A DNA stretch of 64,000 nt from Hyperoodon ampullatus (GCA_949752795.1 OX457058.1:162691353-162755352), one strand, 5' to 3'; positions 47,426-59,857 are shown, counted from the stretch's first letter. Notes: generated by a model from the sequence alone, not told the origin. Numbers and translations are program-made.

Positions 47426-49416
47426 GGCTTGATAGAAACCTGAAGGTTTTTCTCAGTTCAGATGTTCGGTTATCATTTCCTTGAACTGTACAAAAATGGA
47501 CATGGTCTTTAGGAATAAGGAAATATCCTGATCAGCTTGCCCAATAGTCAGAACAAAGTCATCTTCCCAATGATAAAACATTACCTTGGCACAAGACAAA
47601 GGTTAATACATCCCTCTTTGATCATGTGGAGTCTCATCTGTGCATCTTATTTTTTCATATATGCACACAATTGCCTTGAAGTAAAAGTTGGAAGCAGATC
47701 ATCCTGGAGTTCCTGGTGTATTTTTAACAATTAAGGATACGTAAAGGGTCTGGCAAAAAAAAAAATGATTTTACTATTTAGATAAACTTTCAGATTTTTC
47801 ACAACAGATGTTGTATACAATCCAAAGACACATTTAAAACAATGAATATTCAAGTGCATTAGCTTGATTGGACAGAAAACCAATACAAACTGAATAGAAC
47901 TAAGGCATTTGGGTCTAGAATTTGATCTCTGCTCCCATTTATTCACATTATTTGGCCCATTTCCTTTACCTTCTTCTCAGCCATCCCTCAACTTTTATTT
48001 TTCCAGTATGTTTTTATACACTTAGTACTGGTTGTTCTCCTTTGATCTTACACTCTTGATTTATTTTACCTCAATTAAACATGTTACCCTAAATCATTTT
48101 AGGCCATGCGGGTGATTGAGGATCTTAGAAATAAAACTCTTCTTCATTCATTAGTCTATGCCCCTATTCAATCAGAAGAAAAGTAGCCTTTCCTTTCACT
48201 CTCTTTAGTCCATATTTCTTTCTCTAGTTCAGATCCAAGTGTATGAGAGTCTATGAAATCATCTGGCTAAGTGGAGAAAAGGTTAGTGAATTTACCAGAG
48301 TTGGTATGTCAGCTTTGGAAAAATATATTTCTTAGTTACATTCTCTTCTCCCCAAACCCAAATAGGTCCCCTAATTGAGTAATATCTTGAATCATGCTTG
48401 TGTGGGGGTAGATTAAATGACTTCTACATTTATCTTAACATTAACTTTCTAGATTTTAAGATTCTATGATGTTCGGTAAATACTTGTTGTATAGCTAAGA
48501 AAAATAAGGTGATTTTGCACTTACAAAAGAGCTCCATAACGGTATTCAGCAATCAATCTTTGATGTGGTGATAGAAGGTACTAGATTCCTTCCATCTTGT
48601 CACTCCAGCGTCCTTTAGGCTATTCAACTACTAGGCACTTAGGTAGAAAGTAGGGGAGAGGTGTAGAGATGGTATACATTATTTCCATCCAAAATCTACT
48701 ATCAAAAATTAATCACATGACACACTTTGATGGATTACTGGGAAACACAGTCCCTGGATAGGTAGCTGCTTCCTATCAATAATTCTAAACTATAGAAGGG
48801 GGATCAAAATCTTTGGACAGTTTCTTTCTGTGCCACATATGAATTATGATTTAATACATAATTATGAATTACGATTTTATAAAATCAATTTATCAAAATT
48901 GATTTTTCATAGGGTATAAAGGTAATTAAAGATCAGTGAAAAATTAAAATCAACTCAAATTTTAGTAACCTAAATTCATATTAAAACCATTCCTTAGGAA
49001 AATATAAGGAAAAGATAAAAGATTAATATACAATATTTTCTACAAGATGGAGAAATAAATTTAAATCAGGGAACCATCCTCAAAATTTGTCACAAACTTT
49101 TATTGTAAATTAGGTTGACTATATTCTTTGACATCTGTTTTTTAAATTAAAAAAGTGAATCTCATAATTTTAAATTCAAATGTTGGAAGACTAAGAAATA
49201 ATTTAGAGAAAGTTTATACTAAGAAAATAATGTATTTAAAATTTTATATATCGGGACCCCCAGACTGACCAATATGGACATGTCTCATAGGATAATTTAA
49301 AAAAAGACATCAGGGTATAGCCCTCAGGATGGGCCTCAGCAAAATAAAGAGGAAGAAAAGATCCATCAGCATTTGAAATGTCAGTGGTAAAGACCTTAAG
49401 AGCAGCAATTCATAAT
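47426..49416. other. Unique non-coding DNA
   Basis: About 2 kb with no supported gene, repeat or RNA. Confidence 0.45.
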
Positions 49417-49844
49417 TACAGGCATACCTTGATTTATTGCACAAATATTTGCAACACAACAAATGTGCTTCAGAGATATTTCATTTTTTAAAAATTAAAG
49501 GTTTATGGCAATTCTGCTTTGAGCAAGTATATTGGCACCATTTTTTCCAACAACATTTGTTCATTTTATGTCTCTGTGTCACATCTTGGTAATTCTTGCA
49601 ATATTTCAAACTTTTAAATTATTATTATATTGGCTATGGTGGTGTGTGATTAGTGATCTTTGATGTTACTATTGTAATATTTTGGGATGCCACAAACTGT
49701 GTACATTTAAGATGGCAAATAAATGTTTATGTGTGTTCTGACTGCTCCACTGACTGGCCATTCCCAATCTCTCTCCCTGTCCTCAGGCCTCCCTATTCCC
49801 TGAGACACAACAATATTGAAATTGGGCCAGTTGATAACCCTACA

Positions 49845-51600
49845 CTGGCTTCCAGGAGTTCAAGTGAAAGTAAGAGTGGCATATTCTTTTCTATAAATCA
49901 AAAGCTAGAAGTTATTAAGCTTAGTGAGGAAGGCATGTTAAAAGCTGATATAAGCAGAAAGCTAGGCCTCTTGTGCCAAACAGTAAAGTTGTGAATGCAA
50001 AGGAAAAGTTCTTGAAGGAAATTAAAAGTGCCCCTCCAGTGAACACATGATTGATAATAAAGTGAAACAGTCCTATTGCTGATCTGGAGAAAGTTTTAAT
50101 AGTCTGGATAGATCAAAGTAGCAACAACATTTCCTTAAGCCAAAACATAATCCAAAACAAGTCCTTAATTCTGTTCAATTTTGTGAAGGCTGAGAGAGGT
50201 GAGGAAGCTGCATAAGAAAAGTTTGAAATCTAGCAGTTAGGTTCATGAGGTTTAAGGAGAGAAGCTGTCTCCATAATGTAAATGTGCAAGATGAAGCAGC
50301 AAATGCCGAGGGAGAAGCTGCAGCAAGTTATCCAGAAGATCTAGCTAAGATAGTCAATGAAGGTAGCTACACTAAACAACAACTTGTCAATGTAAAGGAA
50401 ACTGCCTTCTATTGGAAGAAGATGCCATCTAAGACCTCCATAGTTAGAGAGGTGAAGTCAATGCCTGGTTTCAAAGCTTCAAAGAACAGGCAGACTCTCT
50501 TTTTAGGGGCTAATTCAGCTGGTGACTTTAAGCTGAGGTCAATGCTCATTTACCATTCTGAAAATCCTAGGGCCCTTAAGAATTATGCTAAGACTACTCT
50601 ATAAATGGAACAACAAAGCCTATATGATAACACATCTGTTTACAGCTTAAGTTTACTGAATATTTTAAGCCCACTGTTGAGATCTACTGCTCAGAAAAAG
50701 ATTCCTTTCTAAATATTACTGCTCGTTGACAATGCACCTGATCACTCAAGAACTCTGATGGAGATGTACAATGAGATGAATGTTGTTTTCATGCCTACTA
50801 CCACAACATCTGTTCTGCAACCCATGGGTCAAGGAGTGATTACCTTCAAGTCTTATTATTTAAGACATAAATTTCATAAGGCAATAGCTGCCACAGATGT
50901 GATTCCTCTGATGGATCTAGGCAAAGCAAATTGAAAATGTTTCTGAAAGGATTCAAATTCTAGATGTCATTAAATGCATTCATGATTCATAGGAGGAAGT
51001 CAAAATATCAACATTAACAGGAGCTTGGAAGAGGCTGATTCCAACTGTCATTGATGACTTTGAGAGGAAGACTTCCATGGAGGAAGTAGCTGCAGATGTG
51101 ATGAAAAATGCAAAAGAACTAAACTTATAAATGGAGTCTGAAGATGTGACTCAATTGCTGCCATCTCATGACAAAACTTGAATAAATGAGTTGCTTCCTA
51201 TGAATGAACAGAGAAAAACAAATTTTTTGAAATGGTATCTACTCCTGGAGAAGATGCTATGAAGATTGTTGAAATGACAACAAAGGATTTAGAGTATTAC
51301 ATAGTCTTAGTTGATAAGGCAATGGCAGGGTGTGAGAAGATTGACTCCAATGTTAAAAGAAGTTCTACTGGGCTTCCCTGGTGGCACAGTGATTGGGAGT
51401 CCGCCTGCTGATGTAGGGGACACGGGTTCGTGCCCCGGTCCGGGAAGATCCCACATGCCGTGGAGTGGCTGGGCCCGTGAGCCATGGCTGCTGAGCCTGC
51501 ATGTTGGGAGCCTGTGCTCCACAACGGGAGGGGCCACAACGGTGAGAGGCCTGTGTACAGCAAAAAAAAGAGAAGTTCTACTGTGGGTAAAATGTTATCA
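49845..51600 (+). pseudogene. Tigger1 transposase remnant
   Basis: The pogo-type transposase cuts and pastes at TA sites; human TIGD1 is a relative. The initiator position reads CTG (49845-49847). An N-terminal helix-turn-helix follows (NQKLEVIKLSEEGM, then KADISRKLGLL), broken by a frameshift near 49983. A second intact stretch (50245-50604) includes [19 protein letters not shown] and [24 protein letters not shown]-type motif [10 protein letters not shown] is encoded at 50719-50748, with its Asp at 50728-50730. Stops, shifts and a SINE make it non-functional. Confidence 0.88.
51370..51570 (+). mobile_element. CHR-2-type SINE inside Tigger1
   Basis: 'gggcttccctggtggcacag' through 'gaggcctgtgtacagc' and an A-tail. 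Perfect 12-bp TSD made of Tigger1 sequence, agaagttctact, at 51358-51369 and 51571-51582. The SINE is therefore younger than the Tigger1. Confidence 0.96.
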
Positions 51601-51677
51601 AACAGCATTGCATGCTATAGAGAAATTGTCCGTGAAAGGAAGAGTCAACCAATGCAGCAAATTTCATTGTTGTCTTA

Positions 51678-52388
51678 TTTATTTATTTTTTTATTAGTTT
51701 CTGCTTTATAACAAAGTGAATCAGTCATACATATATATCTGATCCCTCATCCCTTCCCTCTTCCGTCTCCCTCCCTCCCACCCTCCCTATCCCACCCCTC
51801 CAGGCGGTCACAAAGCACCGAGCTGATCTCCCTGTGCTATGCGGCTGCTTCCCACTATCTATCTACCTTACGTTTGGTACTGTATATATGTCCATACCTC
51901 TCTGTCGCTTTGTCACAGCTTACCCTTCCCCCTCCCCATATCCTCAAGTCCATTCTCAGTAGGTCTGTGTATTTATTCCTGTTTTACCCCTAGGTTCTTC
52001 ATGACATTTTTTTTTCTTAAATTCCATATATATGTGTTAGCATACGGTATTTGTCTTTCTCTTTCTGACTTACTTCACTCTGTATGACAGACTCTAGGTC
52101 TATCCACCTCATTACAAATAGCTCAGTTTTGTTTCTTTTTATGGCTGTGTAATATTCCATTGTATATATGTGCCACATCTTCTTTATCCATTCATCCGAT
52201 AATGGACACTTAGGTTGTTTCCATCTCTGGGCTATTGTGAATAGAGCTGCAATGAACATTTTGGTACATGTCTCTTTTTGAATTATGGTTTTCTCAGGTT
52301 ATATGCCTAGTAGTGGGATTGCTGGGTCATATGGTAGTTCTATTTTTAGTTTTTTAAGGAACCTCCATACGTTCTCCATAGCAGCTGT
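51678..52388 (-). mobile_element. 5'-truncated L1 tail inside Tigger1
   Basis: Antisense L1 3' UTR and ORF2 C-terminus, from an A/T-rich tail and 'ttagtttctgctttataac' to 'gttctccatagcagctgtac'. Tigger1 resumes with 'atcaacactgaggcaagact'. About 60 bp of Tigger1 expected between the flanks are absent and no TSD is seen. The minus frame at 52017-52259 is the ORF2 C-terminal end. Confidence 0.88.
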
Positions 52389-52961
52389 ACCATCAACACT
52401 GAGGCAAGACTCTCCACCAGCAAAAACTTATGACTCCCTTAAGACCTGATAGTGGTTTGTATTTTTTTTGCAATAAACTATTTTTAAATTAAGGTATGTA
52501 CATTTTTTAGGCATAATGCTATTGTACACTTACTAGACTAGAGTATGGTGTGCACATAAGTTTTATATGCACTGAGAAACCAAAAAATATATATGTGACT
52601 TGACTTTAATATTCAATTTACTGTATGGTCTAGAACTGAACCTGCAATACCTCCAAGGTATTCTTGAGGAACCTGCTAATCTTAGCACTGATCATCAGTT
52701 ATAATCGTGGAAAAATGTTTTTATTTTGTTTGTTTTCTTAACTGTGTTTGCTTTTAAAGATACTACTGAGGCTTCTCTAAACATATTTTTAAAAGGACAA
52801 TATGTTCTTTGAAAGTTAAACTTTGAGACAATACAATGTTTATATTAAAAAAACAATTTAAAGAGATGGTGTAGTTTTCAGCTCTTTAAGACTTACGTGT
52901 AACACAGTCAAATGTATTAAGTTATCTAAAAAAAGAATGTGTTCATCAAAAATGGAGTTGA

Positions 52962-53267
52962 GGGGCTTCCTTGGTGGTGCAGTGGTTGAGAGTCTGCCTG
53001 TAGTGCAGGGGGACACGGGTTCGAGCCCTGGTCTGGGAGGATCCCACATGCCACGGAGCAACTAGGCCCGTGAGCCACGACTGCTGAGCCTGCACGTCTG
53101 GAGCCTGTGCTCCGCAGCAAGAGAGGCCGCGATAGTGAGCAGCCCGCACACCGCGATGAAGAGTGGCCCCCACCATGATGAAGAGTGGCCCCCACTTGCC
53201 ATAACTAGAGAAAGCCCTCACACAGAAACGAAGACCCAACACAGCAAAAATAAATTAATTAATTTAA
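52962..53267 (+). mobile_element. CHR-2-related SINE, long form, with internal duplication
   Basis: Opens 'ggggcttccttggtggtgc' and extends past the usual CHR-2 end to 'agaaagccctcacacagaaa' and an A/T tail. TSD aaaaatggagttg at 52948-52960 and aaaaatagagttg at 53268-53280 (one mismatch). Inside, gatgaagagtggcccccac occurs at 53155-53173 and 53177-53195, a 22-bp-period duplication not seen in the copy at 5026-5349. Confidence 0.92.
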
Positions 53268-53280
53268 AAAAATAGAGTTG

Positions 53281-54106
53281 GACAGCCATGGAAGCACAGA
53301 CAAGGGAATCAAAGAAGCATTGTGTGGCAGGTTCTAGCACAGTAGTGGTAAGAGGGAAGGTGTTGTACTCAGTGGGTCTAATGGGTAACGTTCTTTTTCT
53401 AGCAGATAACTTTCAATTAAGCCCTTCTAGCCAAGCCAGCTGGCAACTCTAGATCTGACTTCATGCTCAACAAGAAGTGATCTAAGTAAGATTTTCTTTC
53501 TGAGTATTTATGAGGACTGGATACACTGATCAGCTCATGTGCTTCTTCCAGGCTTTGAGACAGTCATGTTTCTCATTATACAATAATATTTGTTTTTAGC
53601 CTTGTAGATCAGTCTTTATTAATGAATCCATTCTTGGTATGCTGAGCAAATAAAATTCATAACCTATAAGTTTGAGTGCCAGATTCTGGCCTGAGATGAA
53701 CTGATTAAGGTAATGAGTGCCCTTTTCATGTAGGCTCTCTAGGAGATAGCATACTTTCTTCCCTCAAGCTTATGAAAATCTCCTCTGTATCACTGCAATG
53801 ACTAAAACATTCATTTTTTTAATTTTTAAATTTTAGAAGAATCTTACCTATCACTTAATACCAAAATCACTTTACCCAAATGAAAAAAAAATGAAGAAAA
53901 ATTTAAAATTTCAATTAGATAGATCAAGAATGCTAATAACACACATTGTAAACTTTATTCCCTATTCCATTTTAGCCTTTAGAAAAAAAAAAATTACCTC
54001 TAGGCATCATTTACAAACAAATATGTTCATGAATATATTTTGTAGATATGTAAAAGTAGATAGAGGCAAAAACTACAAATTTTGCTACCTTCATAAAGCC
54101 ATGTTT
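53281..54106. other. Unique non-coding DNA
   Basis: No gene supported. A-rich near 53880-53995. Confidence 0.45.
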
Positions 54107-56461
54107 CTTTTTTTTAATTTATTTATTTATTTTGCTTTATAACAAATTTAATCAGTTATACATATACATATGTTCCCATATCCCTCCCTTTTGCGTCTCC
54201 CTCCCACCCTCCCTATCCCACCCCTCCAGGCGGTCACAAAGCACCAAGCTGATTTCCCTGTGCTATGCGGCTGCTTCCCACAAGCTATCTACCTTACATT
54301 TGGTACTGTATATATGTCCATGCCGCTCTTTCACTTTGTCACAGCTTACCCTTCCCCCTCTCCATATACTCAAGTCCATTCTCTAGTAGGTCTGTGTCTT
54401 TATTCCTGTCTTACCCCTATGTTCTTCATGACATTTTTTTTCTTAAATTCCATATACATGTGTCAGCATACAGTATTTCTCTTTCTCTTTCTGACTTACT
54501 TCACTCTGTATGACAGACTCTAGGTCCATCCACCTCATTACAAATAGCTCAATTTCATTTCTTTTTATGGCTGAGTAATATTCCATTGTATATATGTGCC
54601 ACATCTTCTTTACCCATTCATCTGATGATGGACACTTAGGTTGTTTCCATCTCTGGGCCATTGTAAATAGGGCTGCTATGAACATTTTGGTACATGTCTC
54701 TTTTTGAATTATGGTTTTCTCAGGTTATATGCCCAGTAGTGGGATTGCTGGGTCATATGGTAGTTCTATTTTTAGTTTTTTAAGGAACCTCCATACCGTT
54801 CTCCATAGTGGCTGTACCAATTCACATTCCCACCAGCAGTGCAAGAGTGTTCCCTTTTTTCCACACCCTCTCCAGCATTTATTGTTTCTAGATTTTTTGA
54901 TGATGGCCATTCTGACTGGTGTGAGATGATATCTCATTGTAGTTTTGATTTGCATTTCTCTAATGAGTAAAGATGTTGAGCATTCTTTCATGTGTTTGTT
55001 GGCAGTCTGTATATCTTCTTTGGAGAAATGTCTATTTAGGTCTTCTGCCCATTTTTGGATTGGGCTGTTTGTTATTGAGCTGCATGAGCTGCTTATAAAT
55101 TTTGGAGATTAATCCTTTGTCAGTTGCTTCATTTGCAAATATTTTCTCCCATTCTGAGGGTTGTCTTTTGGTCTTGTTTATGGTTTCCTTTGCTATGCAA
55201 AAGCTTTTAAGTTTCATTAGGTCCCATGTGTTTATTTTTGTCTTTATTTCCATTTCTCTAGGAGGTGGGTCAAAAAGGATCTTGCTGTGATTTATGTCAT
55301 AGAGTGTTCTGCCTATGTTTTCCTCTAAGAGTTTGATAGTGTCTGGCCTTACATTAAGGTCTTTAATCCATTTTGAGCTTATTTTTGTGTATGGTGTTAG
55401 GGAGTGATCTAATCTCATACTTTTACATGTCCCTATCCAGTTTTCCCAGCACCACTTATTGAAGAGACTGTCCTTTCTCCACTGTACATTCCTGCCTCCT
55501 TTATCAAAGATAAGGTGACCATATGTCCGTGGGTTTTTCTCTGGGCTTTCTATCCTGTTCCATTGATCTATCTTTCTGTTTTTGTGCCAGTACCATACTG
55601 TCTTGATTACTCTAGCTTTGTAGTATAGTCTGAAGTCAGGGAGCCTGATTCCTCCAGCTCCATTTTTCGTTCTCAAGATTGCTTTGGCTATTCGGGGTCT
55701 TTTGTGTTTCCATACAAATTGTGAAATTTTTTGCTCTAGTTCTGTGAAAAATGCCAGTGGTAGTTTGATAGGGATTGCATTGAATCTGTAGATTGCTTTG
55801 GGTAGTAGAGTCATTTTCACAATGTTGATTCTTCCAATCCAAGAACATGGTACATCTCTCCAGCTATTTGTATCATCTTTAATTTCTTTCATCAGTGTCT
55901 TATAATTTTCTGCATACAGGTCTTTAGTCTCCTTAGGTAGGTTTATTCCTAGATATTTTATTCTTTTTGTTGCAATGGTAAATGGGAATGTTTCCTTGAT
56001 TTCACTTTCAGATTTTTCATCATTAGTATATAGGAATGCCAGAGATTTCTGTGCATTAATTTTGTATCCTGCAACTTTACCAAATTCATTGATTAGCTCT
56101 AGTAGTTTTCTGGTAGCATCTTTAGGATTCTCTATGTATAGTATCATGTCATCTGCAAACAGTGACAGCTTTACTTCTTCTTTTCCGATTTGGATTCCTT
56201 TTATTTCCTTTTCTTCTCTGATTGCTGTGGCTAAAACTTCCAAAATTATGTTGAATAAGAGTGGTGAGAGTGGGCAACCTTGTCTTGTTCCTGGTCTTAG
56301 TGGAAATGGTTTCAGTTTTTCACCATTGAGGACGATGCTGGCTGTGGGTTTGTCATATATGGCCTTTATTATGTTGAGGAAAGTTCCCTCTATGCCTACT
56401 TTCTGCAGGGTTTTTATCATAAATGGGTGTTGAATTTTGTCGAAAGCTTTCTCTGCATCTA
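54107..56461 (-). mobile_element. 5'-truncated L1, relatively young
   Basis: About 2.35 kb, antisense, from a poly-T/(TTTA)n tail and 'tgctttataacaaattt' to 'ctttctctgcatctat'. Nearly collinear with 36060-38440 of the full-length L1. Its 3' end lacks roughly the last 45-50 nt of 3' UTR present at 36034 and 61540. No clear TSD; only 'tctttt' is shared by the flanks. Confidence 0.93.
54443..56420 (-). pseudogene. L1 ORF2 C-terminal half, largely open
   Basis: An uninterrupted 462-codon segment (55032-56420) covers the reverse transcriptase from its palm to beyond the thumb. It keeps [11 protein letters not shown] and the active-site FADD in [11 protein letters not shown] frameshift near 55070 moves the rest to other frames: 54725-54991 carries [18 protein letters not shown], and 54443-54685 the C-terminus ending YGI. 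The endonuclease and RT N-terminus were lost by 5' truncation, so it is not a gene. The long open frame suggests recent insertion. Confidence 0.92.
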
Positions 56462-57309
56462 TCTTTTATTGCCAGTTACCTCGATGTTTCAAGTAGACTA
56501 AATGTTTTAAACAATGTTGCTAATTTTTAGCAAAATTATTATTTTAGCAAACACATTCTTGTAGAGGCCCTTGCTGCATCATAATAGAAGCATCCCTTCT
56601 GAGTTGTAACAGGATTTGCTTACAGACATCTCTAGTTGTCAGGGACCTCAAATGATTTCGGGACTACTCTGTATTCTGAAGCCTGAGTTTATGTCATGGA
56701 GGAGGGAGAAAGCCTGAGCAACCACCGTGTATATTATAAAGTGCCTACTCTGAGTTGAGAGCTCTCATGTCACTGGAGAGTTTGTGCCCCAGACAGAACA
56801 CAGACCTGTGCCCTCAATCCAATTATCCTTATCATTAGTGGGAATCCAACTCCCTCTAACTTTTCATCACTCTTAGTCATCTAGGAGACCCATACAGTTT
56901 CCTTTGCCAAGAATGTCAAAGTTTTTATTTTCACACTGATGGAAATCAAACACAGTCGCTCTCCATTCCATCAAAAACATTGGCGAGGCCAACATGAGAA
57001 CACTGGTGGTTAAGATACCTCATGGCTCTAATTTCCATGACCTGCATTTTAAAACTGCACTCAATGTAGGGAATTCACATGCAGTCTGACTATATGGTAA
57101 ACATAGTGATACAGCCTTTGGTTGGGTGCAAAGAGTCCTGATGCTGCCTTTCTTGTATTGTCTATAAAATTAGCTGCAAGTTGATTTTGGTTCTCAAAAT
57201 TTACATCATCAAGAATCCATGGTATTTCTTTTCCTTCACAGTTTGAATGAGCTTGTCTACCAGAATTTACTAGGAGGAAGCTTCAGGAGTTGAGCATTGA
57301 GGGAATCAT
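56462..57309. other. Unique non-coding DNA
   Basis: Nothing recognised; no convincing open frame. Confidence 0.45.
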
Positions 57310-57500
57310 ACTTATCATCTGCTGTACTAGACACAGTGCATATCTACAGCTGTTTTTATTTCCATGGCTACCCAATGAAGTAGGTGGACTAATCCCCATT
57401 TATGGAAAGGAAAACAGTTTCATATGGGTCTAAGTGGAAAAGCTAATAAGTAGTCCCAAGGCTCTGTAACTCTGAACCCATATTCTTTCCACATTACAAA
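57310..57500 (-). mobile_element. MIR SINE, antisense
   Basis: 'ctgctgtactagacacagtg', 'tacccaatgaagtaggtgga', 'taatccccatttatggaaag' and 'tgaacccatattctttccac' fit antisense MIR. Confidence 0.6.
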
Positions 57501-57989
57501 TTTGAAAATGAACTATTAAATAATTGTCATAATAATTTTATAGTTCATGATCAAAGATAAGGACTACCATGATTTAGAATGTCTGATCAGCATGTGATAA
57601 TGAATTCCAGGGTGAGAAGGAGGCCTAAATAATTGTGCATGTTATAAACCAACCTCGGTAGGTCTAGAATTACTGGAGAAGGTGAAAATAAATGATCTAA
57701 GTGAAGGAAGGTGTTGACATGGATGACACTGCTCAAGGGTATGTCCTATTTCAAATGGAGGCATGTTAAGTTTCCACTGTGAAGAATATCAGTAACATAA
57801 TCTGATTTGTGCTTTAGAGAAGATGCTGGAAACCAGCAGACCTATAATTAGCCTACCAAAAGTCAGAGCAAAAAAAAATAAAATAAGATTTTCAATGAAT
57901 GACTTATCTGGGGGGAAATGTACTCATTTAGTTAGGCATTTGAAACACTAAAGTAGCTTTCAGTTGAAGCAGTTGGCTAACACTCCCTT
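57501..57989. other. Unique non-coding DNA
   Basis: Nothing recognised. Confidence 0.45.
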
Positions 57990-58130
57990 TAAAAAATACT
58001 TTTTTATTTTTAGATAATTATAGTTTCATTAGGTAGTTATAAAGAAATATACAGAGGTACTGTGAACCCTTTACCCAGCTGCTCCTAAGGTTAGCACATT
58101 GTAAAACTATTAGTAATACACTTCTGAAAG
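57990..58130 (-). mobile_element. L1M 3' UTR fragment
   Basis: 'tttagataattatagtttca', 'gaaatatacagaggtactgt' and 'gaaccctttacccagctgct' match an old L1 3'-UTR pattern. Orientation uncertain. Confidence 0.5.
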
Positions 58131-58171
58131 AAAAATATGTTTATCCATGCTTTACGCTGTATACCAAATTT

Positions 58172-58303
58172 ATTTTTGCTTTTTTTTTTTTTCTTGGCTA
58201 TGCCACACAGATTGTGGGATCTTAGCTCCTTGACCAGGCATTGAACCCAGGCTCTCCGCAGAGAAAAAGTGGAGTCTTAACCACCGGACCACCAGGGAAT
58301 TCC
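58172..58303 (-). mobile_element. CHR-1-type SINE, antisense
   Basis: T-rich tail, 'cttggctatgccacacagat', 'attgaacccaggctct', 'gtcttaaccaccggaccacc' and 'agggaattcc'. A short TSD, ctgtatac, lies at 58157-58164 and 58304-58311. Second CHR-1 copy, opposite to 3385-3500. Confidence 0.85.
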
Positions 58304-58311
58304 CTGTATAC

Positions 58312-58789
58312 AGAATTGATCATAATTCCAAAGTGATTATAATTTTTAAATAAGCAACAATATTGTAAAAGTACTAAGAGAAAATATGTATGTAGATACA
58401 GTCTCTTTAATAAAATTTTGAATGCTACACAAAAAGCAAATACCCTAAAGAAAAAAAAATAGGTTATAATACATATACGTTTGAAATCTTATTTATGTTA
58501 AAACACAAACAACTAGTGAGCCAAAAACCTATGTGTGATATTTCAGTACTGATCACAGGCAATTCCAAAGGCTTTACCTTACAGGTCTCATGGGGAAAAG
58601 TGGCCCTTCACACACTGGACTTGTTGCACAGACAATGTATTCCGTCTCTGAAGGGAGTTGCAGTTAAGGACTTAGGCCTCCCTGGCTGGTGAAGTTTCTC
58701 CTGCACTTTACATTCTAGAAGTAACAAGTCAATCATCATACAAAACAAAAACTGCAAATGACATAGATGTTATGGAGGGGAGTTTCTTC
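58312..58789. other. Unique non-coding DNA
   Basis: Nothing recognised; the 65-codon frame at 58495-58692 has no known domain. Confidence 0.4.
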
Positions 58790-59060
58790 AAGTTTTGAGT
58801 AGATGTTTCCAAGACAGGGAGGTCACGGAATTCCTCTTTAAAGGAATTCTAAAAAAAATTCATAGTAAACTAGTGGAGGACAGGAGGAATGTACATGCTA
58901 TGCATAGAGACAGCATGTGCAAAGTCCTGGTGGTGAGAGGGAGCATATGGGGGAGGCCGGGGGAGGCCAGTGGAGGCCAGTTGATGTGCTGGAGCACAGA
59001 AAAGGATGGGGAGTAGATTCCAGCAAGTACAAGATGGTACTCAGGATGTAGGCCATAGCC
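58790..59060 (-). mobile_element. L2 LINE fragment, antisense
   Basis: 'agagacagcatgtgcaaagt', then a local 'gggaggccgg' repeat (about 58949-58981) and 'gatgtgctggagcacagaaa' resemble antisense L2. The short repeat is a local amplification of the L2 'ggaggcca' word. Confidence 0.55.
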
Positions 59061-59329
59061 ACATCTTATAGCTGAAGGGGAAGCAATAGCGCATGTTCAG
59101 AAAGGATAGCTAATAAAAGTCCCAGCCTTTCCCAACAGGTAAAAGATTAGGAATAGTTTGGAGTGACCGTTTGAGATCCTGTATTCCAAAGATCATTAAA
59201 GGGTAAAGCAATCAGATCCTTGTGCATTGTCCACAGTGTGTTACAATTCCTTTGCTCTGGATTCCAAATCTGAATGACCAGATCTGGCTAATTTTCTGTA
59301 TAATCAAGTTTTGAGATGTAGCTTGTTAT

Positions 59330-59780
59330 ACAAAAGCAGATCAGTTTGTGTCACTTCCCTACAGAGAATCAATGATTGACTCCCCAGTAATCTCAGAGTA
59401 AAACTTTTTTTTTTTTTTGGCTTTGCATGTGTGACCCTAAAGATCTGACGTCTGCTTATTTCTCTTGAATCATCTGCTACCCTCTTTTGACTCCACGCAT
59501 ACCAAGAATTTGATGTTTTCCCAGTGTGCCAGTCTTTCTTTTAGATGGGGCACTGAGATTTTTTTCAGGTGCCTTTCATCCATCCCTTCTCCTCCTAAGA
59601 AATACTTGGCCATCCTTCAGCTTAAGTAAATCTACTCTTAGAGAACCTCCTATAATCCCCATTCACCTTGACACCAAAGTTATATTTCTATTTCCTTTCT
59701 TCACATATTGCATCATTTTTAAGAAAATGTTTACTACACAATATTTGTCTGTAACAGAATCTCTATTATAATAACAATTG
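59330..59780 (+). mobile_element. L2 LINE 3' region
   Basis: 'tgattgactccccagtaatc', 'tagagaacctcctataatcc' and 'ccttgacaccaaagttatat' fit sense L2. The 81-codon frame at 59526-59771 lies within it. Confidence 0.5.
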
Positions 59781-59857
59781 GATAAGTGGAATCATTCAGT
59801 GGGCAGATCAGAGAAAGACATAATAATGATATTTGACTTTTGCATAGTACAATAACT

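Larger units (their letters stand above)
49419..52666 (+). mobile_element. Tigger1 DNA transposon, nearly complete, with nested insertions
   Basis: Starts with the inverted-repeat tip 'caggcatacctt' after a TA (49417-49418) and ends 'ctccaaggtattcttg' at 52666. Internal Tigger1 sequence is in order throughout. A CHR-2 SINE at 51370-51570 and an L1 tail at about 51678-52388 interrupt it. Without them, about 2.3 kb of Tigger1 remain, close to the family length of about 2.4 kb. Confidence 0.93.
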
